Part shown: one piece after another, positions 1 to 5,611 of the stretch
Numbering within the stretch: the first letter of the stretch is position 1
Layout: every line of letters starts with the position of its first letter
Source: Mageeibacillus sp. UBA1257
GTDB lineage: Bacteria > Bacillota > Clostridia > UBA1212 > UBA1257
Direction of reading: 5' to 3'
Length of the DNA: 5,611 nt
NCBI GenBank assembly: GCA_002308775.1
Contig: DBVT01000070.1
Span: forward strand, 1 to 5,611
Made by a program: the position numbers and the translations under genes
Notes under the pieces: generated by a model
Told to the model about the DNA's origin: nothing
Seen by the model: only the letters and a program-made list of their open reading frames with translations
The model's database searches: none

Positions 1-345
1 AAGCTCGACATCTACTCAGGCAATGACGACCAGATCGTACCGTTCCTGTCGATGGGAGCAAAGGGCGTCATCTCGGTGCTGTCAAACGTGATCCCTGCTG
101 AAACCAAGGAGATCTGCACGAAGTTCTGGGCAGGAGATACTGCAGGTGCGGCAGCTCTGCAGTGCAAGTACAATGAACTGGTCAAGGCGCTCTTCTGCGA
201 GGTCAACCCGATCCCTGTCAAGGAAGCGCTGGCTATGATGGGATGGTGCGATCCGATTCTCAGATCGCCGCTTTACCGCATGGAAGAACCAAACCTTCAG
301 AGACTCCGCAAGGCTATGGTCGATCTTGGCATCATTGAGGACTAA
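1..345 (+). CDS. dapA: 4-hydroxy-tetrahydrodipicolinate synthase, C-terminal part (5' end outside window)
   Basis: DapA condenses pyruvate with L-aspartate-4-semialdehyde to give 4-hydroxy-tetrahydrodipicolinate, the first committed step of the diaminopimelate/lysine pathway, in the cytosol. The frame is open from base 1, giving 114 residues before TAA at 343-345, so roughly the first 60% of a family member of about 290 residues is missing, including the Schiff-base lysine. Visible hallmarks are the SGND(D) loop near the start, followed by GAKGVISVLSNVIP, which matches the late strands and helices of the TIM barrel (GGHGVISVTANV in E. coli). The later NPIPVKEAL matches the conserved C-terminal NPIPVK motif. 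An internal ATG at 52 is not a real start, because homology continues upstream of it. dapB follows after 18 bp, so the two are almost certainly co-transcribed. The related aldolases NanA and KDG aldolase are less likely, given the NPIPVK motif and the dapB neighbour. Confidence 0.95.
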   Translation, partial: KLDIYSGNDDQIVPFLSMGAKGVISVLSNVIPAETKEICTKFWAGDTAGAAALQCKYNELVKALFCEVNPIPVKEALAMMGWCDPILRSPLYRMEEPNLQRLRKAMVDLGIIED

Positions 346-363
346 AGCAGGAAGGATCAGCTT

Positions 364-1098
364 ATGAAAGTAATAATAAACGGCAGTGACGGCGCTATGG
401 GCACTCTACTTGCCCGCGCTATCGCTCAGACGGACGATATGGAAGTTATCGCCGGAGTGACTCCTACGGGAGCAGACGGTGCATATCTCACAATGGATGC
501 CTATCAGGGACCGGCGGATATGGTCATTGATTTCTCACACCATTCCGTCACGACTGAACTGATGGACTATTGCGTAAAAAGAGGGCTGCCTGCAGTTGTC
601 TGCACAACAGGACAGACTGAAGAGGAGATGGCATATATAGCAAAGGCCGCTGAGAGCATTCCTGTTTTCAAGTCGGCTAATATGTCGGTAGGAGTAGCGC
701 TCGTTGCAAAGATTGTAAAAGAAGTGGCTGCAAAGGGCGAAGACTTCGACATCGAGATCGTAGAACGCCACCACAACAGAAAAGTAGACGCTCCGAGCGG
801 AACCGCCCTCGCGATCGCCGATGCGATAAACGACGCAAGCGGAGACAAGTACGAATACGTATACGACCGCCAGTCGCGTCGCCGGGCAAGAGACAATAAA
901 GAGATCGGCATAAGCTCCGTCCGCGGAGGAAATATCGTAGGAGACCACGAGGTCATTTTCGCGGGAAGCAACGAAGTCATCGAGATCAAACACTCTGCGA
1001 TGTCTCGTGAGCTTTTCGCGGACGGCGCCGTCAAAGCTGCCCTCTTCCTCGCCGGAAAACCTGCGGGAAAATACGAGATCGGAGATATGATAAAATAA
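364..1098 (+). CDS. dapB: 4-hydroxy-tetrahydrodipicolinate reductase
   Basis: DapB reduces the DapA product to tetrahydrodipicolinate with NAD(P)H, the second step of the diaminopimelate/lysine branch, in the cytosol. The 244-residue protein is complete. The N-terminal Rossmann fold shows the nucleotide loop GSDGAMG at residues 7-13, then DFSHH at 56-60 and CTTG at 80-83. The C-terminal substrate domain carries the family signature ERHHNRKVDAPSGTAL at 134-149, with catalytic His136/His137 and Lys140, and then SVRGGNIVGDHEV at 185-197. It is shorter than E. coli DapB (273 residues), mainly between the nucleotide loop and DFSHH, as is common in Gram-positive homologues. The ATG at 364 has a good ribosome site, AGGAAGGA at 349-356, eight... 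seven bases upstream. The gene lies 18 bp after dapA and is followed by an intrinsic terminator, so it is the last gene of its operon. Identification is secure; cofactor preference is not. Confidence 0.97.
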   Translation: MKVIINGSDGAMGTLLARAIAQTDDMEVIAGVTPTGADGAYLTMDAYQGPADMVIDFSHHSVTTELMDYCVKRGLPAVVCTTGQTEEEMAYIAKAAESIPVFKSANMSVGVALVAKIVKEVAAKGEDFDIEIVERHHNRKVDAPSGTALAIADAINDASGDKYEYVYDRQSRRRARDNKEIGISSVRGGNIVGDHEVIFAGSNEVIEIKHSAMSRELFADGAVKAALFLAGKPAGKYEIGDMIK

Positions 1099-1119
1099 CA
1101 GGATCATCAGTCTCACATA

Positions 1120-1160
1120 AAGACCCGTCCGCATATCTTTTGCGGACGGGTCTTGTTTTT
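1120..1160 (+). terminator. Intrinsic terminator after dapB
   Basis: A perfect 14-bp inverted repeat lies at 1120-1133 and 1141-1154 (AAGACCCGTCCGCA and its complement), with a 7-base loop. It is followed by G and a run of five T at 1156-1160. It starts 21 bp after the dapB stop, which is textbook placement for ending the dapAB transcript. Read on the minus strand, the stem is followed only by TATGTGAG, a poor U-tract. It may still slow transcripts from the convergent membrane-protein gene, whose stop lies 12 bp away, but efficient bidirectional action is not evident. Confidence 0.93.
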
Positions 1161-1172
1161 AGTTTATACATT

Positions 1173-1796
1173 TTACACGGCTATTGCGATCGCGATATAC
1201 GCGAGGCAGTCGAAGAACGTGTGAGAGAAAACGATCCCCAGAGTAACAGCCGAGTTGTCGATTATGCCTCTTACGAGAGACAGCGCGTAAACGATGACCG
1301 CGCCGATTATCAGGACGATCCTCTTTGCTCTGCCGCCTCGGCGCTGGTTTATACCCGCGATGAAGAACAGCATCATTCCGACAAGCAGTATCGAGTACGC
1401 GAGGTATGTGAGCAGAGACGCGCTTGTTATGCGCTCGATGAAAGTCCCCACATTGCCCGAGAAAAACGCCGCTTTGACAGAATCAAAAAGTCCTATCATA
1501 TAGAAGATCGCAGTTATCATCGAGAAGATCATTCCGACTATCGAGAAACCTTTTCCGAGTGGTCCGAGGTCGCGTATCATGATCGCGAAGAAAGTGCAGC
1601 CGGCTGCGAATTTTACCAGATTAAAAGCGGCCGGGTTTATCAGATACCTGAAGAAGTTATTGGAGAACGAGTATCCCATCCAATATTCTATATACCCGCG
1701 AAGGCCGCTGTAAACGAGCCACGCGGAACCGATTGCGGCAATAACGATCCAAAAGACCCTGCCGAGCGTTGTCTTTTCATTTCTTCTGTCTGCCAT
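1173..1796 (-). CDS. Uncharacterised six-helix integral membrane protein
   Basis: I do not recognise a family. The 207-residue product has a short charged N-terminus (MADRRNEK) and about six hydrophobic stretches at roughly residues 12-32, 57-75, 84-104, 126-148, 158-176 and 183-206, so it should be a polytopic membrane protein. A basic loop, QRRGGRAKR at 151-159, sits between helices 4 and 5 and would face the cytoplasm by the positive-inside rule. The last helix runs to the C-terminus with almost no tail. There is no signal peptidase site and no catalytic motif I can name. The start ATG (complement of 1794-1796) has AGAAGG eight bases upstream (complement of 1805-1810), and a consensus TATAAT lies further back, so expression is well supported. 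It is monocistronic, convergent with dapB and divergent from the DUF1015 operon. The opposite strand also stays open here, but that frame is highly charged and lacks a ribosome site. Confidence 0.8.
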   Translation of the reverse strand: MADRRNEKTTLGRVFWIVIAAIGSAWLVYSGLRGYIEYWMGYSFSNNFFRYLINPAAFNLVKFAAGCTFFAIMIRDLGPLGKGFSIVGMIFSMITAIFYMIGLFDSVKAAFFSGNVGTFIERITSASLLTYLAYSILLVGMMLFFIAGINQRRGGRAKRIVLIIGAVIVYALSLVRGIIDNSAVTLGIVFSHTFFDCLAYIAIAIAV

Positions 1797-1804
1797 TTCA
1801 AAAA

Positions 1805-1810
1805 CCTTCT
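1805..1810 (-). promoter_or_regulatory. Ribosome binding site of the membrane-protein gene
   Basis: On the minus strand this reads AGAAGG, eight bases before the ATG at 1796. Together with the promoter upstream, it supports the minus-strand frame over the overlapping plus-strand open frame. Confidence 0.7.
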
Positions 1811-1833
1811 TTTGTGAGAATTAAAGCGTTTAT

Positions 1834-1863
1834 ATTATATCATCGAACGTCTTTTCTGTGCAA
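1834..1863 (-). promoter_or_regulatory. Predicted housekeeping-sigma promoter for the membrane-protein gene
   Basis: On the minus strand a perfect -10 hexamer TATAAT lies at 1839-1834. A weaker -35 lies 17-18 bases upstream: TGCACA (1862-1857, 4 of 6 matches to TTGACA, 17-base spacer) or TTGCAC (1863-1858, 18-base spacer). The predicted start is near 1827, leaving a leader of about 30 bases that contains the ribosome site. The -10 is convincing and the -35 is ambiguous. Confidence 0.6.
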
Positions 1864-1886
1864 CCTTCGCAAATATATGGTAAAAT
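1858..1886 (+). promoter_or_regulatory. Predicted extended -10 promoter for the DUF1015/glycan operon
   Basis: An extended -10 element, TGG followed by TAAAAT, lies at 1878-1886. Exactly 17 bases before TAAAAT is GTGCAA at 1858-1863, only 3 of 6 matches to the -35 consensus, so the promoter would lean on the TGn extension. The predicted start near 1893 gives a leader of about 55 bases before the ATG at 1948. The candidate -35 overlaps that of the divergent promoter. No other promoter is evident before the downstream genes, so this one may drive all of them. Confidence 0.45.
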
Positions 1887-1936
1887 ATGTTATGCAGCAT
1901 TTTGCCTGCGGCGGGGGACGCGGCATGCAAAAAAAC

Positions 1937-1942
1937 GGAGAG
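1937..1942 (+). promoter_or_regulatory. Ribosome binding site fixing the DUF1015 start
   Basis: GGAGAG lies here, with its GGAG core seven bases before ATG 1948. It favours this start over an in-frame GTG at 1858, which lies in the promoter region, has no ribosome site and would add 30 residues that do not resemble the family. Confidence 0.75.
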
Positions 1943-1947
1943 AAACT

Positions 1948-3264
1948 ATGATAAACTACGAGAAAACCGGCTTCACGATACCGGAAATAATGCTTCCGAA
2001 AAAAGGTACGGACATGAGTCTTTGGACGTGCGTCGCATGCGACCAGTTCACGCAGGACGCGAAATACTGGGAAAACGCATACGCGATCCGCAAAGGCTGC
2101 CCTTCGGCCATAAATCTGATGCTGCCGGAATTTTACCTCGATCGGCCCGGAAGCGACGAAAAAATAGAGAAGATCAACAAAACGATGGATGAATACGTCA
2201 AAGGAGGCGTGTTCGCAAAGCCTTTTACCGGTATGGTGCTGGTAAAAAGAAAAACACTTCCCGGCGTTCCGGAAAGGACCGGGCTCGTAGCGGCTTTGGA
2301 CCTCGAATGCTATGATTACAAAAAAGGTTCCGGATCTCTTATAAGGGCGACGGAAGGGACTGTCCTCTCGAGAATACCCGCAAGGATGAAGATAAGAAAA
2401 AACGCCGCGCTCGAAATGCCGCACGTGATGATCCTGATCGACGATCCGGAAAAGACAGTCGTCGAAAAATGCGCTGAATATGTCAAAGGAAAACGCCCCG
2501 TCTATAATTTTGCCCTTAACGAAAACGGCGGTCATATAAAGGGTTACAAGATCACTGACCCACGTGCTTTTGAGGACGTCTCAAAAGCGCTCGAAAAACT
2601 GGCTGACAGGAAAAATTTTGAGAACAGATATTCTCTTCCGGAGGGCACTCCGGTGCTCCTGTTCGCCGTAGGTGACGGAAACCATTCTCTCGCCTCCGCA
2701 AAGGCTTTCTGGGAGGAGAAGAAGAAATCGGGAGCCTCTTCCGCCGATCCGGCGAGATACGCTCTTTGCGAGATATGCAACATCCACGATCCCGGCATAA
2801 TATTCGAACCTATTCACCGCGTGCTTTTTAACGTTGACGCTGATGATCTTACAGACAGCCTGTGCGAGTATTTCGGGGATAAAGCCTCCGTCTGCTTCTT
2901 CGGCAAAAACGAAAAGGCTGCAGATTACGAAGGCTGTTATTCTCTGTCATTTTACGCGGGCAAGAAGCAAGGAGCGATATATATAGATAAAACGATCGAT
3001 CCGCTCGCTGTGGGGGCTCTGGCGCCGTTCCTGGACGATTATCTGGAGGCTCACAAAAACGTTTCGATCGACTATATTCACGGAGACGGCGAGGCAGTCA
3101 AACTTGGCAGAAAAGCGGGCAATTTCTCGATACTTCTGCCTGCGATGGACAAAAACAGCCTCTTCCCTTCCGTGATCAGGAACGGAGCGCTTCCGAGAAA
3201 AACTTTCTCGATGGGCGAGGCGTGCGAAAAAAGATATTACAACGAATGCCGCCTGATCAGATGA
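1948..3264 (+). CDS. DUF1015 (COG4198) family protein
   Basis: The 438-residue protein belongs to the DUF1015 family, soluble cytosolic proteins whose biochemical function is, to my knowledge, not firmly established. The match rests on the N-terminal block IPEIMLPKKGTDMSLW with VACDQFTQ (residues 29-36), the VGDGNHSLASAKAFWEE motif (241-257), the following RYALCEICNIHDPGIIFEPI stretch (about 271-290), and a length typical of the family. Many members carry DGHHR in place of the DGNHS seen here. That motif resembles the nucleotide/phosphate loop of ParB-like serine kinases (SerK), and family members are often found near serine biosynthesis genes. A kinase or phosphotransfer role is therefore an inference, not a finding. 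There is no signal peptide or membrane segment. It heads a rightward operon, with the glycosyltransferase following 25 bp after its stop. The chosen ATG has a well-placed GGAG. Confidence 0.88.
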   Translation: MINYEKTGFTIPEIMLPKKGTDMSLWTCVACDQFTQDAKYWENAYAIRKGCPSAINLMLPEFYLDRPGSDEKIEKINKTMDEYVKGGVFAKPFTGMVLVKRKTLPGVPERTGLVAALDLECYDYKKGSGSLIRATEGTVLSRIPARMKIRKNAALEMPHVMILIDDPEKTVVEKCAEYVKGKRPVYNFALNENGGHIKGYKITDPRAFEDVSKALEKLADRKNFENRYSLPEGTPVLLFAVGDGNHSLASAKAFWEEKKKSGASSADPARYALCEICNIHDPGIIFEPIHRVLFNVDADDLTDSLCEYFGDKASVCFFGKNEKAADYEGCYSLSFYAGKKQGAIYIDKTIDPLAVGALAPFLDDYLEAHKNVSIDYIHGDGEAVKLGRKAGNFSILLPAMDKNSLFPSVIRNGALPRKTFSMGEACEKRYYNECRLIR

Positions 3265-3273
3265 CGGTCCCGC

Positions 3274-3279
3274 GGAGAG
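3274..3279 (+). promoter_or_regulatory. Ribosome binding site deciding the glycosyltransferase start
   Basis: GGAGAG ends only one base before ATG 3281 but ten bases before the in-frame ATG at 3290. The spacing favours 3290, although 3281 cannot be excluded and differs by only three residues. Confidence 0.55.
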
Positions 3280-3289
3280 CATGAATCGT

Positions 3290-4411
3290 ATGAGCGAATT
3301 AAAACGGGAGAAAATCAAATATCTTCACATAATGACAGACACGAATTTCGCTGTGACTGCGACTTTTGCACGTATGGTGAATACGCATATGGATCCTTCC
3401 GAGCACTTTTTCCTCGTTGACAGTAACGAAAAAGAGGCTCCCGACTATATGAAAGCGTATGAAAATGTTTTGTCCGTCGATCATATGGGAACGTCCGACG
3501 AAGGCGAAAAGACGCTGTTTGATTACGCCGGCATTTCCGAAAATATTATTTTCCACTCCCTCGGCTGGCACTGGAAGCTGCAGAAAAAACTGCTCGAAAG
3601 GAAAGATATCTGCTCGAGGTCTCTCTGGATCCCCTGGGGCCGCGACCTTTACGAATATGAACGCCGCTCCTCGAACCCCCTTCGCTCCGTTTATTACGGC
3701 TATACGAACAAAATAATGACTTCTCTGCGTAAAAATATGTCAGCCGCGGCTGTTATCTTCCCTAAAGACACAGAAAAAGTTTCCGAACTTCTCGGAGGGG
3801 AAAAGAAGGTATACGAGGCGAGGTATACGACGTTTTCAGAAGAGGACGTCCTGAGGATGAAGCCTGAAAAAAGAGACAGCGAGAGCTTTAATATTTTACT
3901 CGGACACGCGTCGATGAAATGCCTCGAGCACGAAAAAATGCTGAACGCGCTTTCACACTTCAAAGGTGAAAACGTTCGCATATATATACCCCTTTCGTAC
4001 GGAGACAAACTGTACGCAAGATCCGTGTCCTCGTACGCCGGGGAGATATTCGGTGACAAGGCAGTCATTTTAAGCGAGTTTATGGACGCTGACGAGTATA
4101 CTGCCCTGCTGTGGCAGATGGATGCGGCGATATTCAACACGGAACGGCAGGTGGCCCTCGGCAACATTTGCAGGCTTATTTACATGTGTTGTAAAATATA
4201 TACACTGCCGGGAGGCGCGCTGGAAAGAGAGCTCTCGGCTAACGGATGCAAAACGTTCGATTCGGGTGAGATAGCCGGCATGACTTTTGACGACTTCCGT
4301 TCAACTGAAGACATATGCAGGGAGCCCCCTGAATGGGCACGCGACAGTATGGACATCGGTAAAACGGCGGAAATTTGGAAAAACATTTTCGAAAAAATAT
4401 CTTCGAGGTAA
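3290..4411 (+). CDS. GT56-family glycosyltransferase, WecF-like (Fuc4NAc transferase homologue)
   Basis: This 373-residue protein resembles WecF, which transfers 4-acetamido-4,6-dideoxy-D-galactose from its TDP form to a lipid-linked disaccharide during enterobacterial common antigen synthesis. Family-like blocks, numbered from the chosen start, are FHSLGWHW (88-95), IPWGRDLYEYE (114-124, compare WGADLYE in WecF), ILLGHAS (202-208, compare ILVGNSG), RIYIPLSYGD (230-239), ILSEFMDADEYTALLWQMD (260-278) and the NTERQVALGNI segment (283-293, compare FARQQGIGTL). These span the whole protein, so it is a full-length member. It has no membrane segment and probably works at the inner face of the cytoplasmic membrane. 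The actual sugar may differ from Fuc4NAc, because divergence from enterobacterial WecF is considerable. The start at 3290 is preferred on ribosome-site spacing, with 3281 as the alternative. The Stealth gene begins 6 bp after its stop, which suggests a shared pathway. Confidence 0.82.
   Translation: MSELKREKIKYLHIMTDTNFAVTATFARMVNTHMDPSEHFFLVDSNEKEAPDYMKAYENVLSVDHMGTSDEGEKTLFDYAGISENIIFHSLGWHWKLQKKLLERKDICSRSLWIPWGRDLYEYERRSSNPLRSVYYGYTNKIMTSLRKNMSAAAVIFPKDTEKVSELLGGEKKVYEARYTTFSEEDVLRMKPEKRDSESFNILLGHASMKCLEHEKMLNALSHFKGENVRIYIPLSYGDKLYARSVSSYAGEIFGDKAVILSEFMDADEYTALLWQMDAAIFNTERQVALGNICRLIYMCCKIYTLPGGALERELSANGCKTFDSGEIAGMTFDDFRSTEDICREPPEWARDSMDIGKTAEIWKNIFEKISSR
4405..4408 (+). promoter_or_regulatory. 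Ribosome binding site of the Stealth gene inside the preceding gene
   Basis: GAGG sits within the last codons of the glycosyltransferase gene, directly before its TAA and nine bases before ATG 4418. Ribosomes ending on the upstream gene would stop on top of this site, consistent with translational coupling. Confidence 0.6.
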
Positions 4412-4417
4412 TTCGGG

Positions 4418-5425
4418 ATGGCTGAAAACGAAAGACAGAAAACTGATATAGTCATTACGTGGGTCGACGGAAGCGATGAGGCATGGCTGAAGGAGAGAGA
4501 CAAATATCTTCCCCCCGAAAAACGCTCGATCGACGCGTCACCCGTGCGCTACAGAGACTGGGGACTGCTCAAATATCTTCTCCGAAGCATCGAAAAATTC
4601 GCTCCTTGGGCCGGAAATATTTATATCGTCACCGCGGATCAGACGCCCGATTTTCTTAACACTTCCGATTCCCGCGTAAAGCTCGTTTCCCACAGAGATT
4701 TTATTCCTAAGGAGTACCTTCCCACATTTTCAAGCCGCTCGATCGAATTCAATCTTCACAGGATCCCGGGCCTTTCCGAGCAGTTCGTGTATTTTAACGA
4801 CGATACTCTGCTCACAGCTCCGACTGCCGAGGAGGACTATTTCAAGGACGGGCTTCCCTGCGACTGTCACATCCAGAACGTGATCGCTCCCGTCGAGGGC
4901 CCTATGCCTCCCGTTCTGATGAACGATATGAGGATCGTAAACAACAAATATTCAAAGCGCGAATTCATCAAAAACAACAGAAAAAAATGGTTCAGTCTCA
5001 AATACGGTAAAAATGTCCTGCGCAATCTGCTGCTCAAAAAATGGGACTATTTTACAGGATTTTATGATACGCACGTGGCGCAGACGCTCACGAAAAAGAT
5101 GCTCGGGGACCTCTGGAAATACGAATTCAGGGCAGTTCACGGGACGTGCCTCAACAAATTCAAATCCACTTCCGACATCAACATCTGGCTCTGCAGGTAT
5201 CTTTACCTTGCGAGCGGCGAATTCGTCCCGCGTAAAATGTCATTCAGCCGTTATACGGAACTTTCGGACGACAACAGCCGCATAATCGACTGCATAAAAG
5301 GGCAGAAACAGCACATGATCTGCGTAAACGACACATCCCGCTGCACAGATTTCGAGAACCAGAAAAAGCTTCTTTGCGACGCGTTCGAGAGCATATTGCC
5401 GGAAAAATCATCATTTGAAAAATAA
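4418..5425 (+). CDS. Stealth-family sugar-phosphate transferase
   Basis: Stealth proteins transfer a hexose-1-phosphate from a nucleotide sugar to a glycan, making phosphodiester-linked polysaccharides; the family includes bacterial capsule polymerases and the eukaryotic GlcNAc-1-phosphotransferase. All four conserved regions are recognisable in the 335 residues. CR1 is DIVITWVDGSD (10-20). CR2 begins RYRDWGLLKYLLRSI (44-58) and runs through VYFNDDTLL (124-132) with its acidic NDD. CR3 contains YDTHVAQTL (216-224). CR4 is at the C-terminus, with ICVNDTS (301-307) and PEKSSFEK at the very end. The length suits bacterial members, so it appears intact. There is no signal peptide, so it probably acts at the cytoplasmic side. 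The ATG lies 6 bp after the GT56 gene, with its ribosome site inside that gene, and the PLP-enzyme gene follows after 14 bp. The sugar and acceptor cannot be read from sequence; capsule, teichoic-acid-like polymer or other cell-wall glycan are all possible. Confidence 0.92.
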   Translation: MAENERQKTDIVITWVDGSDEAWLKERDKYLPPEKRSIDASPVRYRDWGLLKYLLRSIEKFAPWAGNIYIVTADQTPDFLNTSDSRVKLVSHRDFIPKEYLPTFSSRSIEFNLHRIPGLSEQFVYFNDDTLLTAPTAEEDYFKDGLPCDCHIQNVIAPVEGPMPPVLMNDMRIVNNKYSKREFIKNNRKKWFSLKYGKNVLRNLLLKKWDYFTGFYDTHVAQTLTKKMLGDLWKYEFRAVHGTCLNKFKSTSDINIWLCRYLYLASGEFVPRKMSFSRYTELSDDNSRIIDCIKGQKQHMICVNDTSRCTDFENQKKLLCDAFESILPEKSSFEK

Positions 5426-5439
5426 AAGGACGACGATCA

Positions 5440-5611
5440 ATGGACGAGAGAATTTATTTCCTGACAAAAGACGAGCGGGGCAATGAGATATACATCAGGC
5501 GCGACGACCTTCTGCCGTTTTCCTTCGGGGGCAACAAGGAGATCATAGCAAAGGCCCAGATAGACGATATGGCAAGAAAAGGGCGCGACATCATGATCGG
5601 CTACGGCAACA
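5440..5611 (+). CDS. PLP-dependent enzyme, ACC deaminase / D-cysteine desulfhydrase-like, N-terminal part (3' end outside window)
   Basis: The first 57 codons are present and the frame is still open at the window edge. ATG 5440 has AAGGA at 5426-5430, nine bases upstream and directly after the stop of the Stealth gene. The product reads IYIRRDDLLPFSFGGNK at residues 17-33, the hallmark of fold-type II PLP enzymes of the ACC deaminase / D-cysteine desulfhydrase group; Lys33 is the expected Schiff-base lysine. The following MARKGRDIMIGYGN fits the segment that leads into the phosphate-binding SNH loop, which lies beyond the window. Classical members have an Arg two residues after the lysine (GGNKTRK), whereas this one has GGNKEII. 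Its substrate is therefore uncertain. Being downstream of two glycan genes, it may process an amino acid used to decorate the polymer, which is inference. Fold-type assignment is good, but the specific activity is not determinable. Confidence 0.8.
   Translation, partial: MDERIYFLTKDERGNEIYIRRDDLLPFSFGGNKEIIAKAQIDDMARKGRDIMIGYGN

Noticed and set aside
535..1134. Long minus-strand open frame (199 codons) opposite dapB
   Set aside because: It begins in the terminator stem and lies wholly across the well-identified dapB, with no ribosome site and no family resemblance.
1140..1817. Long plus-strand open frame (225 codons) opposite the membrane-protein gene
   Set aside because: It starts inside the dapB terminator without a ribosome site, and its product is an improbable charged Arg/Asp/Glu/Tyr-rich string. 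The minus strand has a ribosome site, a promoter and coherent membrane helices, so this is an antisense shadow.
1899..1936. Possible hairpin or riboswitch in the DUF1015 leader (TTTTGC ... GCAAAA around a G/C-rich centre)
   Set aside because: Only a six-pair stem with a loop of about 20 bases is visible, with no known riboswitch core and no U-tract. The leader of about 55 bases is too short for most riboswitch classes.
1858..1947. N-terminal extension of the DUF1015 protein from GTG 1858
   Set aside because: The codons overlap the predicted promoter elements, there is no ribosome site, and the added residues do not resemble the family. ATG 1948 has a well-spaced GGAG.
3459..3716. Second plus-strand frame inside the GT56 gene, and a similar one at 5013-5285 inside the Stealth gene
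   Set aside because: Both are out-of-frame overlaps of conserved coding sequence, with no ribosome site and no family match.
3700..4167. Minus-strand open frame (155 codons) opposite the GT56 gene
   Set aside because: Shadow of a confidently assigned plus-strand gene; no ribosome site or recognisable domain.

Overview
The window looks like a chromosomal piece from a low-to-mid GC Gram-positive anaerobe, most likely in the Clostridia (Bacillota). This rests on purine-rich GGAG/AGGA ribosome sites before nearly every gene, consensus-like sigma-70/sigma-A promoters, the short clostridial-style DapB, and a DUF1015 protein whose N-terminus resembles clostridial relatives. I cannot name a genus from the sequence.

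Layout. (1) Positions 1-1098 hold the end of a lysine/diaminopimelate operon: the C-terminal 114 residues of dapA, then complete dapB. It closes with a strong intrinsic terminator at 1120-1160. (2) Positions 1173-1796, on the minus strand, encode an unrecognised six-helix membrane protein that converges on dapB. (3) The 151-bp gap at 1797-1947 appears to hold back-to-back promoters, one for the membrane protein and one for the rightward operon. (4) From 1948 to the window edge, four genes run rightward with gaps of 25, 6 and 14 bp and no visible terminator. They encode a DUF1015-family protein, a GT56 (WecF-like) glycosyltransferase, a Stealth-family sugar-phosphate transferase, and the start of a PLP enzyme of the ACC deaminase / D-cysteine desulfhydrase type.

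How they fit together. DapA and DapB catalyse consecutive steps towards meso-diaminopimelate and lysine, so that part is housekeeping. The glycosyltransferase and Stealth protein point to assembly of a surface glycan containing a 4-amino-4,6-dideoxyhexose-like sugar and a sugar-phosphate linkage. The PLP enzyme may supply or modify an amino-acid-derived substituent, but that is inference. The DUF1015 protein leads the same operon and its role there is unknown.

The most interesting part is the 1948-5611 operon: a GT56 homologue in a Gram-positive-like setting, directly coupled to a Stealth gene and followed by a PLP enzyme with an altered lysine-loop motif. I found no tRNA, rRNA, CRISPR, insertion sequence or large repeat.
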